64,000 nt of DNA from Acinetobacter lwoffii (GCF_024129435.1 NZ_JAMXXN010000015.1:1-64000); one strand, 5' to 3'; counted from the first letter of the stretch, positions 49,379-58,706 are shown. Numbers and translations: made by a program. Notes: generated by a model from the letters alone, not told the origin.

Positions 49379-49407
49379 AAAAAGCACCGATCATCGGTGC
49401 TTTTTTA
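49379..49407 (+). terminator. Terminator of dusA
   Basis: Perfect stem AGCACCGA/TCGGTGCT (49383-49390 with 49394-49401) with a three-base loop and T run; A run on the left lets it serve the convergent lipoprotein gene too. Confidence 0.88.
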
Positions 49408-49424
49408 TAGAGATTGCGCATGAG

Positions 49425-49937
49425 TTATTGCGTATACGCCGTAATATTACCCACCGGAATCGGCTCTTCTTGATAAGAAACATCTTGTAATGCGGGTTCA
49501 GCCACTGGTGTGATCAGCGAGCCGGAGACATTCTGGTTTGGTTCATCTACAGGTTCCAGATCATCCAAGGCTGAGGCCAGTTGCTGTAATTCTCGATCCA
49601 GTTGCTGACGATATTTTTCAATTTCAATTTCATCAATAAAAGCAAAGGCATCATCTTCAATCGACCAACTATACCCCCCATCCACCTTAAAGACTTTTAC
49701 ATGAATGGGATATTCCTCACCCTGATAATTCAGATGAGAAATAGCCTGAAACTCATTCCCCTGACGCTGGACAATTTTGACCTTTTTCACGGTAAAACGA
49801 TAGTGTTGATAATCTCGATTGGAATTAAATTCACGTTGCATCTGCGTTTGAATATTTTTGGCCAGCTCATCCATCGAGACAAAATAACTGCATCCAGTCA
49901 GACAGGCGACCATCCATAACATCATGATTTTTTTCAT
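49425..49937 (-). CDS. Small lipoprotein of unknown function
   Basis: 170 residues. Signal peptide with lipobox LTGC (Cys16). Mature part: helical start (MDELAKNIQTQMQREFN), a beta-rich domain (about 45-95, FTVKKVKIVQRQGNEFQAISHLNYQGEEYPIHVKV) and an acidic, Pro-rich tail. Asp is not at position +2, so outer-membrane sorting is expected. Family not recognised. Convergent with dusA. Confidence 0.72.
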   Translation of the reverse strand: MKKIMMLWMVACLTGCSYFVSMDELAKNIQTQMQREFNSNRDYQHYRFTVKKVKIVQRQGNEFQAISHLNYQGEEYPIHVKVFKVDGGYSWSIEDDAFAFIDEIEIEKYRQQLDRELQQLASALDDLEPVDEPNQNVSGSLITPVAEPALQDVSYQEEPIPVGNITAYTQ

Positions 49938-50122
49938 AGCGCCCCTCTTTTTTTCTTTCCACTTCCTGCTTATAGCTGATATACGCAGTATTTTTATCTT
50001 TGCTTATTCTGTGATCCATTTTATGCTTTTTTGCAAAAACAATAAACAAACGGCGCTTCGATTAAGACTAAATATTTATGGTTTCTATAGTTTTTTTGAA
50101 TTAATGATAAAAAATCAGCCAT

Positions 50123-50153
50123 AAAAAAACCCTGATGGATTCAGGGTTTTTTC
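50123..50153 (-). terminator. Terminator of coaBC
   Basis: Stem AACCCTGA/TCAGGGTT with five-base loop and A/T runs on both sides, 14 bases past the coaBC stop. Confidence 0.82.
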
Positions 50154-50166
50154 GATACAGATCGTT

Positions 50167-51441
50167 TTAAAAATCATCATCACTGGATGGATCACGATGT
50201 AAGGCATCATGAATGGCTTCGATCAACTGCTGGGCAATTTCCTGCTTGGAGGCTTTTTCCAGATCACGTTTGTCCAGCTGATAATGCTCGGCAAAGAATA
50301 CCGTCATGGCATTTTCATCCGAAGCAAATCCGATATCTGCACGTGATACATCATTGCAGGCAATCATATCCAGCTTTTTCGCGACCAGCTTTCCGGCAGC
50401 ATATTCTTCAATATTGCGGGTTTCTGCCGCAAAGCCGACCATAAATGGACGTTTTTCCTGCTGGGCAATGGTGGCAACAATATCCGGATTTTTCACCAAG
50501 GCTACATTCAGTTCATCACCAGCTTTCTTGATTTTATGCTCGGCTACTTCTGCCACACGATAATCGGCTACTGCAGCTGTCGCAATAAAGATATCGCAAC
50601 CATTTTCCAGCATTTGCATGCTTTCATTCAGCATTTGCACGGCAGAAGAAATATTCTTACGTTTCACGCCATTTGGAGTGTCCAGACTGACCGGCCCTGC
50701 AATCAGGGTCACATTGGCTCCGGCTGCATAACAGGCTGCAGCCAGTGCAAAGCCCATTTTCCCGGTACTGTGATTGGAAATATAACGCACCGGATCAATC
50801 GCTTCGCGGGTCGGGCCTGCGGTAATCGTGACTTGTTTACCCGCAAGCAGGCCAAATTTTTCCGCAATCGCACGTTGAGCTTTGTGAAAATATTCAGTCA
50901 CCTGTCGGGCTAAATCTTCCGGCTCAGGCATCCGGCCCAAACCTACATCACCACAAGCCTGTGATCCCGCGTCCGGCATGATCACATGCACACCATCTTC
51001 GATCAGTGTCGCAAGATTGCGCTGCGTTGCTTTCGCCGCCCACATTTGCTGGTTCATGGCAGGCGCCACCCAGACGGGTGCTTTCGTCGCCAGATATAAA
51101 GTACTTAAGAGATCATCAGCCAGACCTGCGGCAAATTTTGCCAAGGTATCACAGCTGGCCGGCGCTACCAGCAACAGATCTGCCCAACGTGCCAGCTCGA
51201 TATGGCCCATGCCGGCTTCTGCTTCAGTATCCAGCAATTCGGTATGTACGGGATTGCCCGATAAGGCTTGAAAGGTTAAAGGTGTAATAAAAGCCTGTGC
51301 ACCGTGAGTCATGACGACCCGCACATCAAATCCGGCATCTTTTAGACGGCGGATCAGAATTGCACTTTTATAGGCAGCAATACCGCCAGTGACGGCCAAA
51401 ATGATATTTTTATGAGGAATTACACTTAGATCAAAGCTCAC
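50167..51441 (-). CDS. coaBC: Bifunctional phosphopantothenoylcysteine decarboxylase/phosphopantothenate-cysteine ligase
   Basis: 424 residues, two steps of coenzyme A synthesis. CoaC half (flavin): AVTGGIAAYKS at the start, catalytic His in VMTHGAQAF and substrate clamp PAMNQQMW. CoaB half from about 205: ITAGPTREAIDPVRYISNHSTGKMG and the KKxD motif (KKLDMIACND). The start is a GTG at 51441. Divergent from radC, as in many proteobacteria. Confidence 0.95.
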   Translation of the reverse strand: MSFDLSVIPHKNIILAVTGGIAAYKSAILIRRLKDAGFDVRVVMTHGAQAFITPLTFQALSGNPVHTELLDTEAEAGMGHIELARWADLLLVAPASCDTLAKFAAGLADDLLSTLYLATKAPVWVAPAMNQQMWAAKATQRNLATLIEDGVHVIMPDAGSQACGDVGLGRMPEPEDLARQVTEYFHKAQRAIAEKFGLLAGKQVTITAGPTREAIDPVRYISNHSTGKMGFALAAACYAAGANVTLIAGPVSLDTPNGVKRKNISSAVQMLNESMQMLENGCDIFIATAAVADYRVAEVAEHKIKKAGDELNVALVKNPDIVATIAQQEKRPFMVGFAAETRNIEEYAAGKLVAKKLDMIACNDVSRADIGFASDENAMTVFFAEHYQLDKRDLEKASKQEIAQQLIEAIHDALHRDPSSDDDF

Positions 51442-51554
51442 GAACAGATTACCTCGCTGTTGCAGTGGGGCTCACAATAGCATTAAATAATCGCATTCCC
51501 AAGAGATCGGCTTGCGGGAAAACTGATAATTCATAATAAATAAGTCTAATAACT

Positions 51555-52256
51555 ATGCAATTTTCTATTAAAAACTGGCCGGAACAAGAACGGCCGCGAG
51601 AACGCCTGATTCAATATGGCGCAGAAAGTTTATCCGATGCCGAGCTACTGGCCATTTTTCTACGCTCCGGTTCACAGCAGCATTCGGCAGTTGATCTGGC
51701 GCGGTTGCTGATTCAACATTTTGGTCATTTGACTGCACTACTGGATGCGCCTTTACAGGAAATCAGCCAGTTTCATGGCATGGGCATCAGTAAATATACC
51801 CAACTGATGGCCGTCAAGGAACTCGGACGGCGTTACATTGCCGAGCACCTGAAACAGGATGCACTGGAACTCACCAATTCCAAACGGCTGAGAGATTACT
51901 TACGTTTTGAACTGCTCGGTGAAACTCAAGAAGTGTTTGCCGTGCTGTGTCTGGATGCCAGTCTAAGAAAAATTGCCTTTAAAAAACTGTTTTATGGCTC
52001 CATCAATGCATGTGATATTTCCATTAATCAATTGTTGCGTTATGCCATTAGCCAACAGGCTACTTCCATTGTGATTGCACATAATCATCCACTGGGCCGG
52101 CCCTCTCCATCCAAGGCTGACCTGGCATTGACCCGTCAGATTCAACAAGCCTGCCAGCTGGTAGATATTCATCTGATTGACCATTGTATTATCGCTTTGG
52201 AGGGCAGTTTTTCCTTTGCTGAGCAGCAACTCATCAAACCAGAAATGCAGTATTGA
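51555..52256 (+). CDS. radC: RadC family protein (JAMM metalloprotease fold)
   Basis: 233 residues. N-terminal helix-hairpin-helix region (about 1-75, RERLIQYGAESLSDAELLAIFLRSG) and the JAB/MPN domain with metal motif IAHNHPLGRPSPSKAD (about 174-189). Despite the name, a role in DNA repair is unproven. The genomic place next to coaBC is conserved. Confidence 0.93.
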   Translation: MQFSIKNWPEQERPRERLIQYGAESLSDAELLAIFLRSGSQQHSAVDLARLLIQHFGHLTALLDAPLQEISQFHGMGISKYTQLMAVKELGRRYIAEHLKQDALELTNSKRLRDYLRFELLGETQEVFAVLCLDASLRKIAFKKLFYGSINACDISINQLLRYAISQQATSIVIAHNHPLGRPSPSKADLALTRQIQQACQLVDIHLIDHCIIALEGSFSFAEQQLIKPEMQY

Positions 52257-52321
52257 ATAGCACTTGACAAAGCAGGCACAACTCCACAAGATCATGAAAA
52301 AAATTGTGATGATTCCAATAA

Positions 52322-53233
52322 ATGATCGTACGTGACCAGCCAACTGTTTTTAAACTGCTGTTTTCCTGGCGGGGGACGATTTTACCTAAAGTTTTACCGC
52401 CTTTGGGCGTGGTGATGCTGATGTCAGCCATCATTGGTGGCTTGTCACATATTGGTTATTTTCATTTTCCAGAATTACCGCTGGTCGGATTTACCCTGAT
52501 TGGAGTGGTACTGTCTATTTTTCTTGGTTTTAAAAATACCGCCTGTTATGACCGCTGGTGGGAAGCGCGCAAACTTTGGGGAATTCTAATTGCCAATTCA
52601 CGTCATTTTGACCGTGATTGCAGGATGCTGTCCCAAGGTCGCCGTGAGCGTGTGATTCAGCATGTGATTGTCTTTGCCAATGTACTCCGCGATCGCCTAC
52701 GCCATCAAACAGCCAATCCGACTGAACTGGTTGAAACCAGCGGCATGAGCCAGCAGGCGGTGACCCAACTCTATCAGCAGGCCAATGCGCCGCAATATAC
52801 CTTAAGCCTGATTCAATGGGAGTTAATGCAGGCGCTTAAAGAAGGTGAAATCTCCGATATCATCTATATGCAGATGAATAATCATGTGGCGGAACTAAGT
52901 ATTGTCCAGACTGGTTGTGACCGGATTGCGACGACGCCTTTGCCTTTTGCCTATTCGGTCTTGCTCAATCGTACCGTCTATTTTTTCTGTTTTATTTTAC
53001 CTTTTAGTTTAGGTTCAACGCTTGGTCTGTTTACGCCTTTACTGGTTGGAATTTTGGCTTATACCTTTTTAGGATTAGATGCTCTAAGTTCGGAAATTGA
53101 AGAGCCTTTTGGTACTCAGAGTAATGACTTGCCGCTGGACTCGATGGTACGTACGATTGAAATTGAACTGTTAGGGACTTTAGGTAAACCGACGCCACCA
53201 CCGATTCAGGCTCAAGATCATAATTTGCTTTAA
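52322..53233 (+). CDS. Bestrophin-family anion channel-like protein
   Basis: 303 residues, four membrane helices, two near each end. The family stretch FLGFKNTACYDRWWEARKLWG (about 69-89) is intact, and EEPFGTQSNDLPLDSMVRTIE near the C-terminus is the usual closing motif. Bacterial members form pentameric ion channels. It starts 66 bases after radC and may be read with it. Confidence 0.9.
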   Translation: MIVRDQPTVFKLLFSWRGTILPKVLPPLGVVMLMSAIIGGLSHIGYFHFPELPLVGFTLIGVVLSIFLGFKNTACYDRWWEARKLWGILIANSRHFDRDCRMLSQGRRERVIQHVIVFANVLRDRLRHQTANPTELVETSGMSQQAVTQLYQQANAPQYTLSLIQWELMQALKEGEISDIIYMQMNNHVAELSIVQTGCDRIATTPLPFAYSVLLNRTVYFFCFILPFSLGSTLGLFTPLLVGILAYTFLGLDALSSEIEEPFGTQSNDLPLDSMVRTIEIELLGTLGKPTPPPIQAQDHNLL

Positions 53234-53317
53234 TTTATAATTCTCTCCTCGCCCTTTGTTATTAGTAGCGAAGGGAAAATCTTCTCTCAAATGAAAAAGA
53301 TCGAGGTAAAGGAATGA

Positions 53318-54169
53318 CTAAACAAAACTCTCCCAAATCCCGACCTGCCCCGGTTTAAGACTCGGGACATTGCCCAGTTTAATCCAGGGCATGTGATCGC
53401 CATGAAAATCACTGCCAATCGAAACTTTAAGATCATATTCAGTAATCATTCGATCCACCATCTGCCGGGTGGAACTTGGTTCAATCGCCGGTGGCAGCTC
53501 GACGGCATCTCCACCAAACTTGGCAAAGATTTCGATCAGGTAGCGGATATTGGTCGCAGATAAATCATATTTGGTCGGATGTGCCAGCACGGCGAAGCCG
53601 CCACTTTCATGAATTACCTGAATGGTATCTTCCAGACTCAAGCCATCAAATTTGACATAGGCTTTCTTACCTTCCTTGATGTATTTATCAAAAGCCTGTT
53701 GCGGACGCGTCACAATCCCCTTTTCTACCAGCGTTTTGGCAATATGGGTCCGTGTCACCCGATCAGGGATATGGTCGACTTTGACCAGTACATCAGCATA
53801 AATATCTTCACCAATTAAAGGAACCAGCAGATCACAAATCTGTTTAGAACGTTCAGCCCGGATTTTCTTTTGCTGATTGAGGGCTTTTTGTAAAGGCTCA
53901 GGATTTTGCATATTTAGCGCGACGATATGCACGCCATAGTTTTTCTTGGTGGCAGGACGTGACCATTGGCTGGATATTTCCACCCCGGAAATGATCTTAA
54001 TCTCATGATTTTTAGCGGCTTCCTCAGCCAATGCCAAACCGTCCATGGTGTCATGATCCGTCAGGGCCAAAGTATGGACAAGTTTTTCCACAGCCGCTTC
54101 GACTAATTGCTGAGGACTGAAAGTTCCATCAGAAATATTACTATGTGTATGTAAATCTACGCCGTGCAT
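53318..54169 (-). CDS. PHP-domain nuclease/phosphoesterase (RNase AM/TrpH-like)
   Basis: 283 residues. Metal-binding motifs of the PHP family: DLHTHSNISDG (about 5-15), LTDHDTMDG, GVEISSQW, VLAHPTKY and GSDFHGDH near the C-terminus. In E. coli the homologue YciV trims the 5' ends of rRNA and acts on 3',5'-bisphosphonucleotides. Divergent from yciB, with 44 bases between the starts. That neighbourhood also resembles the yci region of E. coli. Confidence 0.9.
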   Translation of the reverse strand: MHGVDLHTHSNISDGTFSPQQLVEAAVEKLVHTLALTDHDTMDGLALAEEAAKNHEIKIISGVEISSQWSRPATKKNYGVHIVALNMQNPEPLQKALNQQKKIRAERSKQICDLLVPLIGEDIYADVLVKVDHIPDRVTRTHIAKTLVEKGIVTRPQQAFDKYIKEGKKAYVKFDGLSLEDTIQVIHESGGFAVLAHPTKYDLSATNIRYLIEIFAKFGGDAVELPPAIEPSSTRQMVDRMITEYDLKVSIGSDFHGDHMPWIKLGNVPSLKPGQVGIWESFV

Positions 54170-54213
54170 CTCTATACTATGACATTTATTTGATCAGATT
54201 TAGATACTCTAAC

Positions 54214-54825
54214 ATGAAAGCACTTTTAGACTTTGTGCCACTCATTATTTTCTTTTATTTATATAAAACTGTAGATCCAAAAGACACTGACCATCAATTG
54301 CTGCAATTGATCGGTTCTGCGGGGGGTGTCGACAATAATAATATTCTTGTTGCAACCACAGGTCTGATTATTTCCATGCTGGTCGTCTATGGTGCGTTAT
54401 TTGTCATACAAAAATTCCGTCTGGACAAACAGCAATGGATTGTCTTGTTTATGACGGTGATTTTTGGTGGCATCACCCTGATCCTTAGCGATGATTTCTA
54501 TATCCGTCTGAAAGCCGTGTTATTGAATCTGGTCTTTGCAGGTGTATTCTTCCTGTCTCCTTGGTTTAGCAAGGATAAAAAGCCTCTGATCCAGCGGTTA
54601 TTTGGTCCAGTATTCAATCTTAGCGAAAAAGGCTGGTTCAAGCTAAACTATGCCTGGGTGGCGATGTTTGTGCTGATGTCATTTCTGCATACCTTTTTCG
54701 CCTATTTGTGGATGGATGGAAAATATTGGGGCGAATTTACCGCATTCGGTGACATGATAGTGATGTTTTCCTTTATCATTATTCAGTTTATTGTATTGCG
54801 CAAATACTTTAAGACCACTGAATAA
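54214..54825 (+). CDS. yciB: YciB/IspZ inner-membrane septation protein
   Basis: 203 residues, about six membrane helices. It starts MKALLDFVPLIIFFYLYK; the in-frame ATG at 54145 is rejected because it lies inside the divergent gene. WFKLNYAWVAMFVLMSFLHTFFAYL is typical. Needed for normal cell envelope and septation in some bacteria. Confidence 0.92.
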   Translation: MKALLDFVPLIIFFYLYKTVDPKDTDHQLLQLIGSAGGVDNNNILVATTGLIISMLVVYGALFVIQKFRLDKQQWIVLFMTVIFGGITLILSDDFYIRLKAVLLNLVFAGVFFLSPWFSKDKKPLIQRLFGPVFNLSEKGWFKLNYAWVAMFVLMSFLHTFFAYLWMDGKYWGEFTAFGDMIVMFSFIIIQFIVLRKYFKTTE

Positions 54826-54853
54826 GTCCAACTACAAACGATTGAGAGTCATC

Positions 54854-55156
54854 ATGCCATTATTCGTCGTTAGCTGTACCGATCGGGAAGGTACAGTTGA
54901 AAAACGCCTCGCGATTCGTCCACAACATCTTGCACGTCTGGAACAGTTAAATGCTGAAGGTCGCCTGATTGTTGCAGGTGCCATGCCTAAAGATCCAGCC
55001 AATCCACAGGCCGGTTTTTATGGCAGTACCATTATTGTCGATTTTGACAGTCGTGAAGCGCTGGATACATGGCTACAGGATGAACCTTTCTTAAAAGAAG
55101 GGGTGTACGAACACATCGATGTCAAACCATTCAATAAAGCATTCCCTCAAGGATAA
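54854..55156 (+). CDS. yciI: YciI family protein
   Basis: 100 residues, ferredoxin-like fold. Typical motifs are RPQHLARLEQLNAEGRLIVAGAMP (His and Asp/Asn site) and FLKEGVYEHIDVKPF. Function unknown, sometimes catalytic in halide or dehydratase relatives. Directly after yciB. Confidence 0.9.
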   Translation: MPLFVVSCTDREGTVEKRLAIRPQHLARLEQLNAEGRLIVAGAMPKDPANPQAGFYGSTIIVDFDSREALDTWLQDEPFLKEGVYEHIDVKPFNKAFPQG

Positions 55157-55161
55157 GGTTC

Positions 55162-55671
55162 ATGCGTGTTGTTACTGCCAGTATCATCGGCCTATGTTTT
55201 ATGATTTCTCCAGTATGGGCAGTCGAAGTTGCGCCTGCTCCTGTAATTCAGGAAAATCAGACAGCACAACCTCAAGGGACAGCGGCGACTGCCCAAACCC
55301 AGTCTACGCCGAAACCTGCCATTATTCCTGCCGTAGCGACTTCTGCCCAGCCAGTGCCACCTGCCGAGAATAAACCTTTAACTGCAGAAGAAATCGCCAA
55401 GCTGAAAGCCCAGCAAGAGGCCAAGGTCAAAGCCTTGGTCAAAGATCAGGCCACCCGTTTGCAGCAACTGGAAAAAGCCAATCTGGACGCACTATCGCAA
55501 AATCAGGAATTGCAGCTCAAGAATGACAACCTGGGCGTTCAGGTACAGGTGCTGCAAAGTGAACGCAGTGCGCAGATGTTCCTCTACGGTGCAGCAACAT
55601 TGGCTGTCGGTGTATTGCTCGGCTTCCTAATTGCGAGCTATGTTTATACCAAACGTCGTCGTCAATGGTAA
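55162..55671 (+). CDS. Exported coiled-coil protein with C-terminal membrane anchor
   Basis: 169 residues. Signal peptide (cleavage after VWA, about 20), a Pro/Ala/Gln/Thr-rich linker (21-70), coiled coil (about 75-135, EIAKLKAQQEAKVKAL and LELQ-type heptads) and a final membrane helix (about 142-163) ending KRRRQW inside. The tail resembles the end of YgiM-type SH3 proteins, but no SH3 domain is present. Follows yciI by five bases, so probably one operon yciB-yciI-this gene. Confidence 0.75.
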   Translation: MRVVTASIIGLCFMISPVWAVEVAPAPVIQENQTAQPQGTAATAQTQSTPKPAIIPAVATSAQPVPPAENKPLTAEEIAKLKAQQEAKVKALVKDQATRLQQLEKANLDALSQNQELQLKNDNLGVQVQVLQSERSAQMFLYGAATLAVGVLLGFLIASYVYTKRRRQW

Positions 55672-55710
55672 GCTATAGCCCTTCCCGATATCTTTAAGGT
55701 TGTACCCGTT

Positions 55711-57609
55711 TTGTCGCACGCAATTCAAACTGCCGATCTGGATTGGCAATTGGTGGATGGCATTGATGTGCCTGTATCCAAGCAATTTGGTGATGTGTAT
55801 TTTTCCAAAGACAATGGCTTGCTGGAAACCCGGCATGTCTTTTTAAATGGCAATGATCTCACGACGCGTCTGGCAGATTTAAAACCTTTTGAATATTTCT
55901 GTGTCGGTGAAACGGGTTTTGGTACTGGTTTAAATATTCTGGCGCTGTGGCAGCTCTGGCAACAGGTGCGTCCGGATAATCACAGTCATCTGCATGCGAT
56001 TTCAGTTGAAAAATTTCCTCTTTCCAAAGTTGATCTGATTCGGGCCTTAAATGCCTGGCCAGAACTCAAGCCTTTAGCTGATCAACTCATCTCTCAATAT
56101 CCGATGCCAATTGCTGGCTGTCATCGTCTCAGTTTTCCTAAAGAACGATTCAGTCTGGATCTATGGCTGGGTGATGCACATGATGTTTTCCCGGTGATTG
56201 AAAAAACTGCGCCGGTGAACGCCTGGTTTCTGGATGGTTTTGCGCCTTCCTGCAATCCGGACATGTGGGAAGAAAATGTTTTAAATAATATTGTACGTTT
56301 ATCCGAGATTGGGACAACTTTCGCCTCTTTCAGTGTTGCTGGCGTTTTAAAACGTGGCTTAAAAAATCATGGGATTTCAATTTCCCGTCCACGTGGTTTT
56401 AAGCATAAGCGTGAAATGCTGAAAGCGATCTGGAATCCGGCTGAAGAGACTGAAAGTTCATTAATACAAGAAATCACTCAAAAAAAAACTGAGCGAGATA
56501 CAGAGACCAATATCAGACCTAGCCAAATCGCTGTGATTGGCGCTGGAATCGCCGGTTTAAGTACAGCCTGGGCATTCGCTCAACGTGGTCATCAAGTCAC
56601 GATTTACGACCAGTCAGCGCCACTCTCAGGAGGTTCTGGCAATCCACTGGCTTTGCTCAATCCCAAACTCTGTCCGGTTGAGCAAAGTGCTGAACATCTG
56701 ATGACATTGGCCTGGCAACATGCCTTAAATCATTACCAAAAATTTAAAGCTTTCCGCCCGATTCAGGTCAATCAGCTTGCCTTAAAAAATCCTGAACAGC
56801 TTTTAGGATTGGCAGATGAATATCCTGAAGAAATTCTTGCTGTACAAGATACAGAGTCGCAAGAGCTTCAAACTGCATTTCCAAGTTTAAAATTACTAGA
56901 AGCTGGCGCGGTTTCTCCTCATCAATTGCGTGATGAAATTCTACAGAATGTAAATATCCGATATAAACAGGCCAAAATTAGCCATATTGAAGCGGCTACA
57001 AAACCTCAGCTATTTTCAGATGAACAGGATCTAGGTGAATTTGATCATGTCATTGTCTGTACTGCGCGAGAAACAGCACAATTCTTTGCAGATTATCCGG
57101 TTTTGAAACCGATTCGCGGACAGGTCAGTTGGCTAAACAATAAAACTCAGCCTTTAAGTCAAAATATTGCCTATAGCTACGGCGGTTATTGTATGCAACT
57201 GGATGCTGAACATCTGATCTTGGGTGCTTCTTTCTATCCAGGTCGGGATGATATCGAGGTGTTAGCAGAAGACCATGTGCATAACTACGAACTGATCCAC
57301 AGTGTCTTCCCAGAATATGCACAATCATTACCAGCTACCGAGACTTGGCAAGGTCGTGCCTCGGTACGCGCGCAAAGTCAGGATTATTTTCCCCTACTGG
57401 GTAAAATGAAAGTGGATGAGGAAATTTACAGCTTTGCCGGTCTCGGTTCTAAAGGTTTTCTGTTTGCGCCGCTCTGCAGTGAAATTCTGGCAGCCCAGAT
57501 TCTCGGTGAAGCCTGTCCGGTGCCATCCAGTTTAGTAAAAAAACTCAGTGTGACTCGTTTTCAAAAGAAAGTGAAAATGAAGAAACCGTATTTTAAGCTA
57601 CAAATTTAA
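55711..57609 (+). CDS. mnmC: Bifunctional tRNA 5-methylaminomethyl-2-thiouridine methyltransferase/oxidoreductase
   Basis: 632 residues. The N-terminal SAM methyltransferase (about 1-240; VGETGFGTGLNIL and WFLDGFAPSCNPDMW) and the C-terminal FAD oxidoreductase (VIGAGIAGLSTAWAFAQRGHQVTIYD at about 272-296) finish mnm5s2U34 in Lys, Glu and Gln tRNAs. The start appears to be a TTG at 55711 with AAGG about 12 bases upstream, which is unusually far. A palindromic repeat pair follows the stop. Confidence 0.93.
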   Translation: MSHAIQTADLDWQLVDGIDVPVSKQFGDVYFSKDNGLLETRHVFLNGNDLTTRLADLKPFEYFCVGETGFGTGLNILALWQLWQQVRPDNHSHLHAISVEKFPLSKVDLIRALNAWPELKPLADQLISQYPMPIAGCHRLSFPKERFSLDLWLGDAHDVFPVIEKTAPVNAWFLDGFAPSCNPDMWEENVLNNIVRLSEIGTTFASFSVAGVLKRGLKNHGISISRPRGFKHKREMLKAIWNPAEETESSLIQEITQKKTERDTETNIRPSQIAVIGAGIAGLSTAWAFAQRGHQVTIYDQSAPLSGGSGNPLALLNPKLCPVEQSAEHLMTLAWQHALNHYQKFKAFRPIQVNQLALKNPEQLLGLADEYPEEILAVQDTESQELQTAFPSLKLLEAGAVSPHQLRDEILQNVNIRYKQAKISHIEAATKPQLFSDEQDLGEFDHVIVCTARETAQFFADYPVLKPIRGQVSWLNNKTQPLSQNIAYSYGGYCMQLDAEHLILGASFYPGRDDIEVLAEDHVHNYELIHSVFPEYAQSLPATETWQGRASVRAQSQDYFPLLGKMKVDEEIYSFAGLGSKGFLFAPLCSEILAAQILGEACPVPSSLVKKLSVTRFQKKVKMKKPYFKLQI

Positions 57610-57624
57610 TTACTATTTTGAATG

Positions 57625-57661
57625 AGTCCCCCTAAATCCCCCTTTAAAAAAGGGGGGACTT
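57625..57661 (+). repeat. Palindromic CCCCCTTT/AAAGGGGG repeat, copy 2
   Basis: AGTCCCCCT, AAATCCCCCTTT, A-rich loop, AAAGGGGGGACT, directly after mnmC. It is the same element as 42281-42315 in opposite orientation and could terminate mnmC. Two C5 boxes can each pair with the one G box. Confidence 0.75.
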
Positions 57662-57695
57662 TTCTCTACTTTTATGAATAAATAGAATAGATGTA

Positions 57696-57731
57696 GCTCC
57701 TCCCTTTAGAAAAGGGAGGTTGGGAGGCATT
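57696..57731 (-). repeat. Diverged palindromic repeat, copy 3, inverted to copy 2
   Basis: On the minus strand it reads CCTCCC, AA, CCTCCCTTT, loop, AAAGGGAGG: the same two-box layout with one base changed in every box. Together with copy 2 it makes an inverted doublet with a spacer of about 34 bases. Confidence 0.6.
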
Positions 57732-57744
57732 AAATCTCACCCAT

Positions 57745-57773
57745 TAAAAAAGCGCCTTGCGGCGCTTTTTTTT
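57745..57773. terminator. Bidirectional terminator between mnmC and the rhodanese gene
   Basis: Perfect stem AAGCGCC/GGCGCTT with the four-base loop TTGC, flanked by six A and eight T. Confidence 0.88.
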
Positions 57774-57783
57774 GACAGAATGC

Positions 57784-58098
57784 TTATACACCCTGTTCAA
57801 GCGGTAAGCCTGCATCACGGGCAGCACGAGTACCACCCATCAGAATGACATATTCACGTGAGCTGTCAAAACCCTCTAGTTTTTCCGCAGCACGTGGAGC
57901 TTTACTGCCCCCACCACACAAGATGTAAATGGGTTGATCCGCTGACACCTGAGTTAGGCTTTCTGCTGAAAGATCGTTAATGGGCTGATTCACCGCCCCT
58001 TTCACGTGTGCTTCAGCAAAAGCACTTGAATCGCGTACATCCCAGATAATTGCATTTTCTGGGAACTCAAATGTTGTAATTTCTTGTTTACGGATCAT
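57784..58098 (-). CDS. Rhodanese-like domain protein
   Basis: 104 residues from the ATG at 58098, which has AAGGAG six bases before it. A single rhodanese domain with catalytic loop CGGGSKAPRAAE (Cys61) and the family motif IIWDVRDSSAFAEAHVKGAVNQP. Probably a sulfur carrier or sulfurtransferase in the cytosol; the partner is unknown. Confidence 0.88.
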   Translation of the reverse strand: MIRKQEITTFEFPENAIIWDVRDSSAFAEAHVKGAVNQPINDLSAESLTQVSADQPIYILCGGGSKAPRAAEKLEGFDSSREYVILMGGTRAARDAGLPLEQGV

Positions 58099-58189
58099 TG
58101 CGCACTCCTTTGATGTAAACAACACTTGGCAAATGAAGAAAACATCCCTAGCATCTCAGATATTCTTTCCCTTTGTAAAGGTCTAAACT

Positions 58190-58678
58190 ATGCCTTCTTT
58201 CGATATTGTTTCTGAATTAGAAATTTTTGAAGTAAATCATGCAGTCCAAAACACCCAAAAAGAAATTGCGACCCGCTTTGATTTCCGTGGTCAGGACGTT
58301 TCTATTGAACTGAATGAAAAAAACAAGGAAATCAAAATCTCGACTGAAAGCGATTTCCAGTGTGAACAAGTCTATAGCATGCTGGAAAGTCATTTCTTTA
58401 AACGCAAAGTCGATATTCAGGCGCTTGATCCACAAAAAATGACGGCTTCTGGCAAAAATGTGATTCAGGTCATCAAGCTTAAAGATGGTCTTGACTCAGA
58501 TACCGCAAAAAAAATTAATAAAGCCATTAAAGAAAGTGGGATTAAGGCGCAATCTTCTATTCAGGGCGACAAGATTCGTGTGACTGATAAAAAACGCGAT
58601 ACCTTGCAGCAAGTAATGGCATTCTTGAAAGAACAGCAATTTGGTTTGCCTTTACAGTTCAATAACTTTAAAGATTAA
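58190..58678 (+). CDS. YajQ family nucleotide-binding protein
   Basis: 162 residues. MPSFDIVSELEIFEVNHAVQN at the start and ATRFDFRGQDVSIEL are signatures. Two RNP-like domains. Relatives bind cyclic-di-GMP, tRNA or GTP; the ligand here is unknown. Confidence 0.93.
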   Translation: MPSFDIVSELEIFEVNHAVQNTQKEIATRFDFRGQDVSIELNEKNKEIKISTESDFQCEQVYSMLESHFFKRKVDIQALDPQKMTASGKNVIQVIKLKDGLDSDTAKKINKAIKESGIKAQSSIQGDKIRVTDKKRDTLQQVMAFLKEQQFGLPLQFNNFKD

Positions 58679-58706
58679 GACCATCCTGTGTCTTGAAGAA
58701 GGAATT

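Noticed and set aside
53234-53317. Further copy of the palindromic repeat after the bestrophin gene
   Set aside because: The CTCCTCGCCCTTT-like stretch has no matching G-box arm at the proper distance.
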